Shown here one piece after another: positions 54,589 through 64,000 of a stretch of 64,000 nt of DNA (position 1 is the first letter of the stretch; every line of letters starts with the position of its first letter). The position numbers were made by a program, and so were the translations under genes. Origin of the DNA: Neotabrizicola shimadae (lineage in GTDB: Bacteria > Pseudomonadota > Alphaproteobacteria > Rhodobacterales > Rhodobacteraceae); the NCBI RefSeq assembly GCF_019623905.1, contig NZ_CP069370.1, forward strand, positions 3,354,001 to 3,418,000. Reading direction: 5' to 3'. The notes beneath the pieces were generated by a model, which saw only the letters and a list, made by a program, of their open reading frames with translations, was not told the DNA's origin and made no database searches.

Positions 54589-55735
54589 GACGACCGACGA
54601 CCTTGCCACCCGGCTGACCGCCATCGCGGAAGGCGCGGGCGGCTCGATCACGCCCCCCATCGTCCAGACCTCGCTCTTTGCCTTCGACAGCTTCGACGAC
54701 TTCAAGGCGCGGATGGACGGCTCGAGCGATGCGCCGATGTACACCCGCGTGCAGAACCCCACGGTCGCCGCCTTCGAGGCGATGATGGCCGATGCCGAGG
54801 GCGGCGAGGCCGCCGTGGGCTTCGCCTCGGGCATGGGGGCCATCTCGGCCGCACTGATGGCCTTCCTGCGCCCCGGCGACCGTGTCGCCTGCGTCGAACA
54901 CGTCTATCCCGACAGCTATCGCTTCATGGAACGCATCCTGCGCCCCTTCGGGATCGAGACGACCTATCACCCGCTTCGCGCCTTCGAGGATGACCCCGAT
55001 CTGCTGAAGGGCGTGAAGATCGCCTATCTGGAAAGCCCGACCTCGGTGGTCTTCCAGGCGATGAACCTGCCCAAGGTCGCCGCCCAGGCCAAACGCCACG
55101 GCGCGGTGACGATGATCGACAATTCCTGGGCCACCCCGGTGTTCCAGCGCCCGATCGAGCTTGGCATCGACATCGTGATCCACTCGGCATCGAAGTACAT
55201 CTCCGGCCATTCCGACACGGTGGCCGGCGTGGTCATCGGCTCGAAAGACCACATCGGCCGCCTGCGCGACCTGTCGCTGCCGCTCTTCGGCGCAAAACTC
55301 GCCCCGTTCGAAGCCTGGCTCCTCATCCGCGGCCTGCGCACGCTTGTCCCCCGGATGCGCCAGCACCGCGCCACCGCCGACCTCTTCGCCGACCGCTTCG
55401 CCGCCCTGCCCTTCGTGCGCCGCGTGAACTCGCCCACGGCCAACACCGTGCCGGGCCTCACCGGCCGCTCGGGCCTGATGTCGGTGGAATTCGACGAATC
55501 GGTGAACATCCCCAAACTCGCCGACGCCCTGCGCTTCTTCCGCCTCGGCGTCAGCTGGGGCGGCTTCGAAAGCCTGATCCTGCCCGCCCAGGTTGGCCTC
55601 GCCCAGGCCGGCGAGTTCAACTCGATGCGCAAATTCGGTGTCCCCTCCACGCTCGTCCGGCTCAGCCTCGGGCTGGAAGATGCAGAAGACCTCTGGGCCG
55701 ACATGTCAGCGGCCCTGGCAACAAGCAGAACCTGA
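54578..55735 (+). CDS. Cys/Met-metabolism PLP-dependent enzyme
   Basis: A 385-residue fold-type I PLP enzyme of the cystathionine beta-/gamma-lyase and gamma-synthase group. The PLP lysine is Lys206 in HSASKYISGHSD, and YTRVQNPT and GFASGMGAIS bind phosphate. The exact reaction (lyase or gamma-replacement) cannot be set. ATG overlaps the regulator by 11 bases. Unusually, it heads a sugar-type ABC operon. Confidence 0.9.
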   Translation: MPDKTTDDLATRLTAIAEGAGGSITPPIVQTSLFAFDSFDDFKARMDGSSDAPMYTRVQNPTVAAFEAMMADAEGGEAAVGFASGMGAISAALMAFLRPGDRVACVEHVYPDSYRFMERILRPFGIETTYHPLRAFEDDPDLLKGVKIAYLESPTSVVFQAMNLPKVAAQAKRHGAVTMIDNSWATPVFQRPIELGIDIVIHSASKYISGHSDTVAGVVIGSKDHIGRLRDLSLPLFGAKLAPFEAWLLIRGLRTLVPRMRQHRATADLFADRFAALPFVRRVNSPTANTVPGLTGRSGLMSVEFDESVNIPKLADALRFFRLGVSWGGFESLILPAQVGLAQAGEFNSMRKFGVPSTLVRLSLGLEDAEDLWADMSAALATSRT

Positions 55736-55756
55736 CAACCAACGGGAGTAAGAGCG

Positions 55757-57010
55757 ATGAAAAGACTTCTGGCCAGCGCCGGGTTAATGGCGGTGCTTCT
55801 GGGCTCGGCAGCCTCGGCGGAAACGCTGAAGCTGGTCGAGGTGATCACCAGCCCCGAACGCACCGAGGTGCTGAAGGGCATGGTCGATGGCTTCAAGGCC
55901 GCCAATCCGGGCGTCGACGTGGAAATCGTCTCGGTCCCCTGGGGCCAGGCCTTCGAAACCGTCGCCACGATGATCGCCGGCGGCGACATCCCCGATGTGA
56001 TCGAGATGCCGGACACCTGGCAGGCACTGTATGCCGATCAGCTGATGGCCCTGGACGAGCGCGTTGCCGGCTGGGAACACGGCGCCACGCTGACGCAAAA
56101 GACCGTGGACATGGGCAAGCTTGCCAACGGCAAGATCACCATGATCCCCTACGGCTTCTACCTGCGCGCCATGTTCTACAACAAGAAGCTCCTGGCCGAG
56201 GCTGGCGTGGCCGAACCGCCCAAGACCATGGACGAGTTCATGGCCGCCTCCGAAGCCGTGTCCAAACTTGACGGCAAATACGGCTACTGCCTGCGCGGCG
56301 GCCCGGGCGGCACCAACGGCTGGATCATGATGGCGGCCGTGATGAACGGCACCAACGAGTTCTTCACCGAGGACGGCAAGAGCCGCATCAACGAGCCGGG
56401 TTCCATCGCCGGCCTGCAGTTCCTGATGGACCTGTACCAGAAGGGCTATGCGCCGAAGGACAGCGTGAACTGGGGCTTCAACGAAATCGTGGCGGGCTTC
56501 TACTCCGGCACCTGCGCCTTCCTCGACCAGGACCCCGACGCGCTCATCGCCATCGCCGAACGGATGCCGGCCGAAGACTTCGCCGTGATCCCCATGCCGG
56601 TCGGCCCCGCCGGCAAGGCCTTCCCGACCATCGGCTTCGCGGGCTGGTCGGTGTTCAACTCGACCGAGCATGCCGACGATGCCTGGAACCTGGTGGCTTA
56701 CCTGTCCTCGCCCGACTCCAACGCCACCTGGGCCAAGCGCGTCGGCGTGATCCCGATCCACCAGGGCGCCGACCAGGACCCCTTCTTCAAGACCGACCAG
56801 TTCAAGGGCTGGTTCGAGGAACTCAACAGCCCGAACTACATCCCCACCATCATGCCGACCTATCTGGAACAGTGGGGCTACTTCACCTCGACCATCCTGA
56901 AGGATTCTGCACAGGAAGCCCTGCTCGGCCAGAAGACCGCGCAGGAACTGGGGGATGAATGGGCCGCCTTCCTGACGGAAGAATACGGCAAGTGGAAAGC
57001 CAAGCAGTGA
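55757..57010 (+). CDS. ABC importer periplasmic binding protein (sugar type)
   Basis: A 417-residue extracellular solute-binding protein, family 1. Signal peptide 1-21 (MKRLLASAGLMAVLLGSAAS-A), then a two-lobed binding fold with PWGQAFETVATMIAGGDIPDV and SSPDSNATWAKRVGVIPIH typical of CUT1 sugar receptors. Delivers substrate to the two permeases that follow. Confidence 0.93.
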   Translation: MKRLLASAGLMAVLLGSAASAETLKLVEVITSPERTEVLKGMVDGFKAANPGVDVEIVSVPWGQAFETVATMIAGGDIPDVIEMPDTWQALYADQLMALDERVAGWEHGATLTQKTVDMGKLANGKITMIPYGFYLRAMFYNKKLLAEAGVAEPPKTMDEFMAASEAVSKLDGKYGYCLRGGPGGTNGWIMMAAVMNGTNEFFTEDGKSRINEPGSIAGLQFLMDLYQKGYAPKDSVNWGFNEIVAGFYSGTCAFLDQDPDALIAIAERMPAEDFAVIPMPVGPAGKAFPTIGFAGWSVFNSTEHADDAWNLVAYLSSPDSNATWAKRVGVIPIHQGADQDPFFKTDQFKGWFEELNSPNYIPTIMPTYLEQWGYFTSTILKDSAQEALLGQKTAQELGDEWAAFLTEEYGKWKAKQ

Positions 57011-57933
57011 CGCAAGGCACCAACGCGCCCGGGGCAACCCGGGCGCACCAGCGTTTCGTCTGGTCCCACCTGATCGAGCCGTATCTCTACCTCACCCCGG
57101 CGCTTGTGCTGATCTCGCTGGTCATGCTCATCCCGCTGGTGGTGGGCGTCAGCTATTCGTTCCAGTCGATGATGCTCCTGAAGCCGGGGCAGGCGGAATG
57201 GGTGGGGCTGGAAAACTACGTCGCCCTCTGGTCCGACAAGAAGTTCTGGATCTCGCTGGAAAACACGCTGGTCTGGACCTTCGGCTCGCTGTTCTTCCAG
57301 TTCACGCTCGGGCTCGGCCTGGCGCTCCTCCTGAACACCCGCTTCCCGCTGAAGCGGCTGTTCCAGGCGATCGTCTTCCTGCCCTGGGCGGTGCCCACTT
57401 TCCTCACCGCGCTCACCTGGGCCTGGCTCTTCAACCCGGTGATCGGCCCCCTGCCGCACTGGCTGGCCGCCATCGGCCTCCTGTCCGAGCCCTTCAACAT
57501 TCTCGGCGATCCCACGCTCGCCATCTGGGGCCCCATCGCCGCGAACATCTGGTTCGGCGTGCCCTTCTTCGCCATCACGCTGCTGGCCGCGCTGCAATCC
57601 ATCCCGTCCGAACTCTATGAAGCGGCCGAGATTGACGGCGCCACAGCCTGGCAAAGCTTCACCAAGATCACCCTGCCCTTCCTCGCGCCGATGATCGCCA
57701 TCACCGTCATGCTGCGCACGATCTGGATCGCCAATTTCGCCGACCTGATCTTCATCATGACCGGGGGCGGACCCGCCAATTCCACGCAGATCCTGTCCAC
57801 CTACATCTTCACGACCGCCTTCAAGAAGCTGGATTTCGGCTATGCCTCCACGCTCGCCGTCGCGCTGCTGTTCCTGCTTTTCGTCTATGCCGTGATGCTT
57901 CTTGCACTGCGCCGTCGCTTCGTGAGGCTGTGA
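57007..57933 (+). CDS. ABC importer permease (MalF/UgpA type)
   Basis: A 308-residue permease with six spans and the EAA loop EAAEIDGATAWQSFTKITLP. GTG start at 57007 overlaps the binding-protein stop (GTGA). Confidence 0.93.
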   Translation: MTQGTNAPGATRAHQRFVWSHLIEPYLYLTPALVLISLVMLIPLVVGVSYSFQSMMLLKPGQAEWVGLENYVALWSDKKFWISLENTLVWTFGSLFFQFTLGLGLALLLNTRFPLKRLFQAIVFLPWAVPTFLTALTWAWLFNPVIGPLPHWLAAIGLLSEPFNILGDPTLAIWGPIAANIWFGVPFFAITLLAALQSIPSELYEAAEIDGATAWQSFTKITLPFLAPMIAITVMLRTIWIANFADLIFIMTGGGPANSTQILSTYIFTTAFKKLDFGYASTLAVALLFLLFVYAVMLLALRRRFVRL

Positions 57934-58775
57934 TGTCAGTCGCCGCCCGCCGCAACCCGCTCCTCACCCTCGGCAAATACGCCGCGATCCTGTTCTACCT
58001 GAGCTTCGCGCTCTTCCCGCTGTACTGGCTCCTGAAGATCGCGGTCACGCCAGACCAGCTGATCTTCACCGAAGGCACGGCCCTCTGGCCCTCGACCGCA
58101 ACGCTCGACAACTTCACCAAGGTCATCTGGCAGACCGATTTCCTGCGGTTCTTCCAGAACAGCCTGCTGGTCTCGCTCGCCTCGGCTGCCATCACCACCG
58201 TCATCGCCGCTGCCTCGGGCTATGCCTTCTCGCGATTCCGCTTCCGCGGGCAGAAGCTCGTCATCGCGCTCATGCTGCTGACGCAGATGTTCCCGCTCCT
58301 GATGATCATCGCGCCGATCTACAAGATCGTCGCCGGCCTCGGCCTGCTGAACTCGCTCACCAGCCTGATCCTCGTCTACACCGCCTTCAACATCCCCTTC
58401 GCCACCTTCCTGATGCAGTCGTTCTTCGACGGAATCCCGAAGGACCTGGAAGATGCGGCGATGATGGACGGCTGCACCCGGTTCCAGGCCCTGCGCAAGG
58501 TGATCCTGCCGCTCACCCTGCCCGGCCTCGGCGCGACTCTCGGCTTCATCTTCACCGCCGCCTGGTCCGAGGTGCTCTTCGCCCTCATGCTCATCCGGTC
58601 CGAGGGCAGCATGACCTTCCCGGTGGGGATGCTGACCTTCGTGTCGAAATTCTCGGTGGACTGGGGGCAGATGATGGCGGCCGGCGTTCTGGCGCTCATC
58701 CCCTCCTGCCTGTTCTTCATCTTCATCCAGCGATACCTCGTCCAGGGCCTGACCTCTGGCGCGGTGAAAGGCTGA
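57933..58775 (+). CDS. ABC importer permease (MalG/UgpE type)
   Basis: A 280-residue permease with six spans and the EAA loop EDAAMMDGCTRFQALRKVILP. ATG at 57933 overlaps the previous stop (TGATG). Confidence 0.93.
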   Translation: MSVAARRNPLLTLGKYAAILFYLSFALFPLYWLLKIAVTPDQLIFTEGTALWPSTATLDNFTKVIWQTDFLRFFQNSLLVSLASAAITTVIAAASGYAFSRFRFRGQKLVIALMLLTQMFPLLMIIAPIYKIVAGLGLLNSLTSLILVYTAFNIPFATFLMQSFFDGIPKDLEDAAMMDGCTRFQALRKVILPLTLPGLGATLGFIFTAAWSEVLFALMLIRSEGSMTFPVGMLTFVSKFSVDWGQMMAAGVLALIPSCLFFIFIQRYLVQGLTSGAVKG

Positions 58776-58778
58776 TCC

Positions 58779-59834
58779 ATGGCCCGCCTCGACCTTCACG
58801 GCATCGAAAAGCGTTTCGGCACCATCGACGTGCTCCGCGACGTGAACCTCTCCATCGCCGATGGCGAATTCATCGTGCTCGTCGGCCCCTCGGGCTGCGG
58901 CAAGTCCACGCTGCTGCGCATGATCGCGGGGCTGGAAGACATCACTGCCGGCGATTTCCTCATCGACGGCCAGCGCATGAACGATGTCGCCCCCCGCCAC
59001 CGCGACATCGCGATGGTCTTCCAGTCCTATGCGCTTTACCCGCACATGGACGTGGCGCGGAACATGGGCTTCTCGATGGAAATCCGCGGCGCCGAGAAAT
59101 CCGCCCGCGCCGCGCGCGTGGCCGCCGCCGCCCGTACCCTGGGGCTGGACAAGCTGACCGAACGCCTGCCGCGCGCCCTGTCGGGCGGCCAGCGCCAGCG
59201 CGTCGCCATGGGCCGCGCCATCGTGCGCGAACCGCGCGCCTTCCTGTTCGACGAACCGCTCTCCAACCTCGATGCCGCCCTCCGAGTCGAGATGCGGCTG
59301 GAAATCGCCCGCCTGCACCAGCGCCTCAAGGCCACCATGGTCTATGTCACCCATGACCAGGTCGAGGCACTGACGCTGGCAGACCGCATCGTCGTGCTGA
59401 ACGGCGGCATCGTGCAGCAGGTCGGCACGCCGCTGGACCTGTACCAGGCCCCCGCCAACCGCTTCGTCGCGCAGTTCATCGGCTCCCCCACCATGAACAT
59501 CCTGCCCGTCGGCCGTACCGAAGGCGGCGTGCGTCTCGCCAACGGCACCGAGATCGCGCTCCCCGGCATCACCGGCCCCGTCGCCGAACTGGGCATCCGC
59601 CCCGAGCATCTCGACATCGCCGATCCGGCCACGGCGCCCCTGACCGGCACCGCCGATGTGGTCGAACACCTGGGGTCGGATACCAATGTCTATGTCCTGG
59701 CCGATGGGATCGGGCCGCTCATGGTGCGCCAGCACGGCCATGTGCCTCTGCACGCCGGCGACCGTGTGGGCCTGACCATTCAGCCCGGCCAGACCCACGC
59801 CTTCGCCGCCGACGGCCGCGCCCTGCGCGGCTAG
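58779..59834 (+). CDS. ABC importer ATPase (MalK/UgpC type)
   Basis: A 351-residue ATPase: Walker A GPSGCGKST, signature ALSGGQRQRVAMGRA, Walker B FLFDEPLSNLDAAL, and a C-terminal TOBE regulatory domain. Drives the importer encoded by the three preceding genes. Confidence 0.95.
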   Translation: MARLDLHGIEKRFGTIDVLRDVNLSIADGEFIVLVGPSGCGKSTLLRMIAGLEDITAGDFLIDGQRMNDVAPRHRDIAMVFQSYALYPHMDVARNMGFSMEIRGAEKSARAARVAAAARTLGLDKLTERLPRALSGGQRQRVAMGRAIVREPRAFLFDEPLSNLDAALRVEMRLEIARLHQRLKATMVYVTHDQVEALTLADRIVVLNGGIVQQVGTPLDLYQAPANRFVAQFIGSPTMNILPVGRTEGGVRLANGTEIALPGITGPVAELGIRPEHLDIADPATAPLTGTADVVEHLGSDTNVYVLADGIGPLMVRQHGHVPLHAGDRVGLTIQPGQTHAFAADGRALRG

Positions 59835-59849
59835 CTCCGCGCCACGGCT

Positions 59850-59864
59850 CGGGCCGAAGGCCCG
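59850..59864. terminator. Short hairpin between ABC ATPase and dabA
   Basis: Six-bp CGGGCC/GGCCCG stem with a GAA loop between two converging genes. No T-tract; weak terminator at best. Confidence 0.4.
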
Positions 59865-59887
59865 CTTGCGCCGCGGGCCATCCCCGC

Positions 59888-62269
59888 TCAGGCCGCCAGG
59901 CCCAGGGCAGTGCCGGCCCCCTCCCATGTCAGGCCGGGGCGATACCGCGCCACGACCCTGCCCCCCTCCAGCGCGAAGAGGTGCAGCCAGCCGTTGTCGA
60001 ACAGCGCTCGCACGCCTTCATGGCGGCGCAGGATCGCCCCCATCGCCTCCATCGGCGCCTCGACCATGACCGACAGCCGCAGCGCCTCATGCGCCGGGCG
60101 CGCCCCGTCATGCAGGCTTTGCGCCGGCAGGCCCGGCCGCAGCAGGCCGCCATTGCCCTCGACCACGCCGATGCCACCCACGACGTTATGGATCAGCTTG
60201 TTGCCGCCGCCAAACAGCCCAGGCGCCACGGTCGACCCATAGTACTGCAGGCTGATCCAGCTCGCCACGACCACGGGCGCCGTCAGGATCAGTTCCAGCG
60301 TGTCAAAGCCCGCATCGGACCTCCAGTCATAGCTGTGCAGGAAAGCCCGCCCCTTCAGGTCGCGCCCGGCCGTCACGGCGCGCGGCGCGGCGATGAAGGC
60401 ACTGCACCCGGCCAGCCCCCATTCGGGACGCACCTCGGCCCAGTCCACCGCGCGCCGCGCCAGTGTCTCGGCCGTGGCGCCCGGCAGACGCATCGCCCGT
60501 TCAGCCCGCGCCACGCGCCCCGCGGCCGCCAGCCAGGCCTCGGCCTGGGCAAGATCCGCCGCGTGCCCGGCATCCGGCGCATCCCGGTACAGCGTCACCC
60601 GGTCGGTCACCGTGTCATGCAGCCCCGCCACGAACAGTGTGTCCTCCGGCAGATCCAGCCCCAGGGCCGGAAGCCCCGCCCGCGTCTCCGGGTGGTTCAG
60701 CAGCGCCGCCAGTAGCCGCGCTGAAACCTCTCCGGTCCGGCCGCCGCAAGCCCCGCAGTGATAGGCGCTTTCATGCGGGTTGTTCGTGACCTCGGCTCCA
60801 TGCCCCACCAGCAGCACCAGCCGGGCATGACCGCCCGTCAGGCTCATTGCGCGCAGCACAGACGCCGCCATCTTCGCCTTCTGCTCTGGCGCAAGAGCAT
60901 CCTCCAGCCGAGGCGCCGGGCCGGGCTTCGGCCCGTCATGCCCCAGGCCCAGCGCATCGCGCACCAGCTTTCCGCCATAGGCCGGACCCGCCGCCTCGAC
61001 GAAGGCAAAGGACGACACGGCCGCCTGCCGGAACCGGCCCCAGGCGCGCCGCGCCCGCTCGCCGATCCGAACCGCAATTTCAACCTCATCGCCCTGATGG
61101 CCCGTCGACACCAGTGAAGGCGCCAGCAGTACCGGCAGATGCGCCTCCAGTTCGTCCGTCCCGGCAGGGCGATGCGCCACGGGCAGGCCGAAAAACCCGG
61201 CAAAGCCCAGGGTCTCGATCCCCGCATCCTGCCCCTCCAGCGCCCGGCGCAGCACCTCGGACCTCACGTCGATGCAGAAGGCCGCCTGCATCGCAGGCCG
61301 CCCCACGCGCGGCGCGGGGCCGGACAGCGCCGCCGCCAGCCGGCGCTGATGGGCCCGCTCGGCCGCCTCCTGCAACACGCTGTCCAGCGCCTGATCCGGC
61401 GTCGGCAGCAGGGGCGTCGCATGGGCCGCCACCGTGGCCTCCCAATCCGGCCCCACCTCAGGCACATGGGCCAGCAGCGCCTCTTCCCAGACCAGCCGGA
61501 TCGCCAGCAGGTCGGTCAGCGTCGCATCCGTGCCGCCCGAAAGCTCGGCTTGCCACAAAAGCCACCGGGCATGCATCGGCCAGCCGCCCAGATCGACCAG
61601 CAGCCGGTGAAAGGCCGTCCCCGCCGCCTCCAGCGTCAGCTTCAGCCGCTCGGCCGCCCGCAGCACGGCGCGCTCGGCCGTATCCGGCGCCGCCGCCACA
61701 TGGGCGCAGAACCCGGCCAGCCCGGCGATCTCGGGGGTCAGGTCGTGCGTCGCCCATTCCCGCCAGGCGGCAAAGGCGCCATGGCCGGGCCGCGGCGTCC
61801 ACAACGCCTGCCCGCGGTCGAAGTAGCCGCCCGCCCACAGGCCAAAGCTGCGGGCAATCACCGCGGGCCAATCCGTCCCGGTCGCCCCCGCCGCCAGTTC
61901 CGCCACGGTGGGCAGCGCCCGCGGTTCCGGCGCGGGCGCCTGCATCCGCGCCTTCAGCCAGGCCAGATCCACCGGCTTCACCGGCGAGCGCGAGGCGATC
62001 AGCGCCGCCGCCAGATCGTCGTCGCTGATCTCGCCCGCCGCCACCTTGGCCGCCAGATCGGCACGCGGCTGCGTCAATCCCACGCCCGCCACCCGGGCCA
62101 GCCGCGCCGCGGCCTGCGAAAGGTCCTCCTCCACCTGCCCAAGAAAGGGATTGACCGCCACGGTCGCATCCAGCGGGAAGGCCGGTGGGATGGCGCGGGC
62201 CGCTTCCTCCGCCGCCAGCAGCAGCCGGGAGGCAAGCGAAGGGGCAATCTGCGAATGTTTCAGAAACAT
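59888..62269 (-). CDS. dabA: Inorganic carbon pump subunit DabA
   Basis: Carbonic-anhydrase-like subunit (UPF0753/DUF2309) that, with DabB, accumulates bicarbonate in the cytoplasm. The 793-residue protein has the expected zinc ligands: Cys332 and Asp334 (FCIDVRSE), His490 (LLVGHG) and Cys505 (YHCGACGG); the 15-residue His-Cys gap equals that of characterised DabA. It follows dabB by 14 bases. Confidence 0.96.
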   Translation of the reverse strand: MFLKHSQIAPSLASRLLLAAEEAARAIPPAFPLDATVAVNPFLGQVEEDLSQAAARLARVAGVGLTQPRADLAAKVAAGEISDDDLAAALIASRSPVKPVDLAWLKARMQAPAPEPRALPTVAELAAGATGTDWPAVIARSFGLWAGGYFDRGQALWTPRPGHGAFAAWREWATHDLTPEIAGLAGFCAHVAAAPDTAERAVLRAAERLKLTLEAAGTAFHRLLVDLGGWPMHARWLLWQAELSGGTDATLTDLLAIRLVWEEALLAHVPEVGPDWEATVAAHATPLLPTPDQALDSVLQEAAERAHQRRLAAALSGPAPRVGRPAMQAAFCIDVRSEVLRRALEGQDAGIETLGFAGFFGLPVAHRPAGTDELEAHLPVLLAPSLVSTGHQGDEVEIAVRIGERARRAWGRFRQAAVSSFAFVEAAGPAYGGKLVRDALGLGHDGPKPGPAPRLEDALAPEQKAKMAASVLRAMSLTGGHARLVLLVGHGAEVTNNPHESAYHCGACGGRTGEVSARLLAALLNHPETRAGLPALGLDLPEDTLFVAGLHDTVTDRVTLYRDAPDAGHAADLAQAEAWLAAAGRVARAERAMRLPGATAETLARRAVDWAEVRPEWGLAGCSAFIAAPRAVTAGRDLKGRAFLHSYDWRSDAGFDTLELILTAPVVVASWISLQYYGSTVAPGLFGGGNKLIHNVVGGIGVVEGNGGLLRPGLPAQSLHDGARPAHEALRLSVMVEAPMEAMGAILRRHEGVRALFDNGWLHLFALEGGRVVARYRPGLTWEGAGTALGLAA

Positions 62270-62283
62270 CGGAACTCTCCCTG

Positions 62284-63837
62284 TCAGGATTTCACGGACG
62301 CAGGATCGGGCGCGCGAAAGCCGCCGATCATGCGATCAAGCAAGGCGTTAAGGTACAGCCCGTTGGCCAGGTGCACCCGCAGCCCGGCGGTCGAGGGGTG
62401 GTGCGCCCACAGCGGGAACAGTGCCTGGGCAAAGGCGACCAGGCCGAAGGACAGGACCGCCAGCACGATCAGCGCCCATTCCAGCGCCCCGGCCACCGGG
62501 GCCGCGGGCAGGGCCGGCCCCCAGATGGCCTGAGCAATCACCTGGAAGGTGAAGTAGGCCAGCGCCGCGGCAAGCGAGGCGGTGACGGTCCGCCGCGTCA
62601 GCGCGCCCGGCGCTGCATCGGCCAGCCCCTGCGCGATCAGGTAAGAGACACCAAAGATCAGCATGGTGCCCAAGGCCAGCGCCTGGGGCGACTTGTCCCC
62701 CAACAGCGCGGTGAAGACGAAGGCCACGCCGACATACAGCACGATCGCCAGACCGAAGGACCGCGCCACTGCGGAAAGTCCCGGCACGGCCACCGGGCCG
62801 GGCTTGCGGATCGCGTTGACCGCGCGCACCGCACCGCCCGAAGACAGGAAGGCATGCGCCTTGTACAGCGAATGCGCCACGATGTGCAGAAGGGCCAGCG
62901 CCCAAAGCCCCAGGCCGCATTGCAGCAGCATGAAGCCTATCTGCGCCACGGTGGACCAGGCCAGCGCCGTCTTGACCGCGCTTTGCGTCAGCATGACCAA
63001 CGCCCCGAACAGCGCCGTGAACCCGCCCAGCACCGCCAACGCCGCCATGGCGCCGGGGCTGTGCTGCACCAGTCCCGCCAGCGTGATCAGCAGCACGCCG
63101 CCCGAGTTTATGATGCCTGCATGAAGCAGGGCCGAAACCGGGGTCGGGGCCTCCATCACTTCGGTCAGCCAGCCATGCAGCGGGAAGGCCGCGGTCTTCA
63201 TCGCCGCCGCAACCACCAGAAGGCCCACTGCCGCCTGCGCCATGCCCGGCAGGGCCGTTACCCCGGTCAGGTCGGCGATGTTCACGCTTCCCAGGCTCTG
63301 CCACAGCAGCACCGAAGCCAGGATCAGCGCCACGTCGCCCGCACCCCAGACCCGGATGAACTTCGCCGCCGCGCGCTGCGCCTCGGGACGGTCGGGGTAG
63401 AACAGCAGAAGCTGCCGCATGGTCAGGCCCAGGCCCACGAAGGCCAACACCAGAACCGGCAGGCTCGCTGACTGGACAAGCAGAAGGACCAGGCCGATCG
63501 CCGTCAGGGCCAGGCCGTGAAACCGTCCCTCCCGCGCCTCTCCGTCAAGGTACCGGCGCGCATAGCGCACCACGACCCAGCCCACGAAGGCCACCAGCAG
63601 AACCAGAGTTGCGCTGATCGCGTCCAGCCGCAGCAGTGCAAGCCCGGATGCCTGAAGCGTCAGCGCGCCGCCAAGCCACAGCTGCATCAACCCGGCCACC
63701 CCAAGCGCCAGCGCGGCAAGCGTTGCGCCCTCGGCAAGCGCGGGCAGGCGGCCGGGACGCCTGCCGGGCGAAAGGGCAAAGGGTAAGGCCACCAGGAAAA
63801 GCAGCGCAGGCGCCAGGGAAATCAGAGGAAGGTACAT
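62284..63837 (-). CDS. dabB: Inorganic carbon pump membrane subunit DabB (NuoL-like)
   Basis: A 517-residue, 14-span proton-conducting protein of the complex I antiporter family, with the [29 protein letters not shown] signature. It is thought to power DabA by cation flow. Start [10 protein letters not shown] follows gaggaa. Divergent from a LysR regulator. Confidence 0.94.
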   Translation of the reverse strand: MYLPLISLAPALLFLVALPFALSPGRRPGRLPALAEGATLAALALGVAGLMQLWLGGALTLQASGLALLRLDAISATLVLLVAFVGWVVVRYARRYLDGEAREGRFHGLALTAIGLVLLLVQSASLPVLVLAFVGLGLTMRQLLLFYPDRPEAQRAAAKFIRVWGAGDVALILASVLLWQSLGSVNIADLTGVTALPGMAQAAVGLLVVAAAMKTAAFPLHGWLTEVMEAPTPVSALLHAGIINSGGVLLITLAGLVQHSPGAMAALAVLGGFTALFGALVMLTQSAVKTALAWSTVAQIGFMLLQCGLGLWALALLHIVAHSLYKAHAFLSSGGAVRAVNAIRKPGPVAVPGLSAVARSFGLAIVLYVGVAFVFTALLGDKSPQALALGTMLIFGVSYLIAQGLADAAPGALTRRTVTASLAAALAYFTFQVIAQAIWGPALPAAPVAGALEWALIVLAVLSFGLVAFAQALFPLWAHHPSTAGLRVHLANGLYLNALLDRMIGGFRAPDPASVKS

Positions 63838-63898
63838 GATCTCGGTCTCCGGATCGGGCTCTCGAACCGGCATTTAGGGCTTGTCCGCCATTCAGAAA

Positions 63899-63919
63899 AT
63901 TACATATATTGTGAGTAAT
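63899..63919. promoter_or_regulatory. LysR-type binding site between dabB and the LysR gene
   Basis: ATTAC-N11-GTAAT inverted repeat, containing the T-N11-A core of LysR-type operators, 20 bp before the regulator start. Likely controls dabBA and the regulator itself. Confidence 0.65.
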
Positions 63920-63938
63920 CGTTCTGTCTGATGGAACA

Positions 63939-64000
63939 ATGGCCCAGCTCAACCTGCACCACCTCCGCCTGTTCCGTGCCGTCGCAAGCGATGGCACCCT
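63939..64000 (+). CDS. LysR-family regulator, N-terminal fragment
   Basis: ATG at 63939 opens MAQLNLHHLRLFRAVASDGT, the start of a LysR-type helix-turn-helix. It runs off the right edge after 20 codons. Probably the regulator of dabBA. Confidence 0.8.
   Translation, partial: MAQLNLHHLRLFRAVASDGT

Noticed and set aside
57936-59927. 663-codon minus-strand open frame
   Set aside because: Antisense to the MalG-type permease and the ABC ATPase; composition is H/G/E/D-rich as expected of a GC shadow.
63931-63938. ATG at 63931 as LysR start
   Set aside because: Out of frame with the helix-turn-helix; 63939 is in frame.

Overview
The window is a photosynthesis gene cluster from an alphaproteobacterium of the Rhodobacteraceae (Rhodobacter/roseobacter group), together with its flanks. 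The high GC content, the gene order, the spheroidene-type carotenoid set, PpsR/PpaA regulation and a pufX gene in place of pufC all point there. Genus cannot be fixed from the sequence alone. No LH2 (puc), Calvin cycle or phage genes were seen, and no CRISPR array, insertion sequence, rRNA or tRNA was recognised.

Left flank (1-6.1 kb): a partial family-2 glycosyltransferase, a 1-Cys peroxiredoxin and a GT92-like glycosyltransferase on the minus strand, then an aldehyde dehydrogenase and an MsbA-type ABC exporter on the plus strand. A strong hairpin at 6.09-6.12 kb separates the exporter from the cluster.

Minus-strand superoperon (22.1 to 6.2 kb, read right to left): bchF-bchN-bchB-bchH-bchL-bchM-lhaA-puhA-puhB-puhC-small unknown gene-acsF-puhE-hemA-cycA. 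Most junctions overlap or nearly touch. The operon covers early and middle bacteriochlorophyll synthesis, reaction centre H and its assembly factors, and ends with heme/ALA synthesis and cytochrome c2.

Centre (22.3-31 kb, plus strand): the cobalamin-binding antirepressor ppaA/aerR and the redox repressor ppsR/crtJ, then bchE-bchJ-bchG-pucC-like gene-bchP-idi. Next come crtA-bchI-bchD-bchO (minus), crtI-crtB-tspO (plus), crtD-crtC (minus), crtE-crtF (plus) and bchC-bchX-bchY-bchZ-pufQBALMX (plus), followed by dxs.

The regulatory logic is legible. Perfect TGT-N12-ACA PpsR operators lie upstream of bchF/ppaA (two), bchE (one, plus a perfect FNR box), bchG (two, one inside the end of bchJ), crtA/crtI (one plus a one-mismatch copy), crtD/crtE (two) and bchC (two). 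One more, plus a one-mismatch copy, lies in front of an unrecognised gene at 53.2 kb that encodes a PAS-like domain followed by a four-cysteine zinc-ribbon-like tail. That last gene is the best candidate for an undescribed component of the photosynthesis regulon.

Right flank (53.8-64 kb): a FadR-type GntR regulator with twin operators, a Cys/Met-metabolism PLP enzyme and a complete sugar-type (CUT1) ABC importer. Then the DabA-DabB inorganic carbon pump on the minus strand, divergent from a partial LysR regulator at the right edge.
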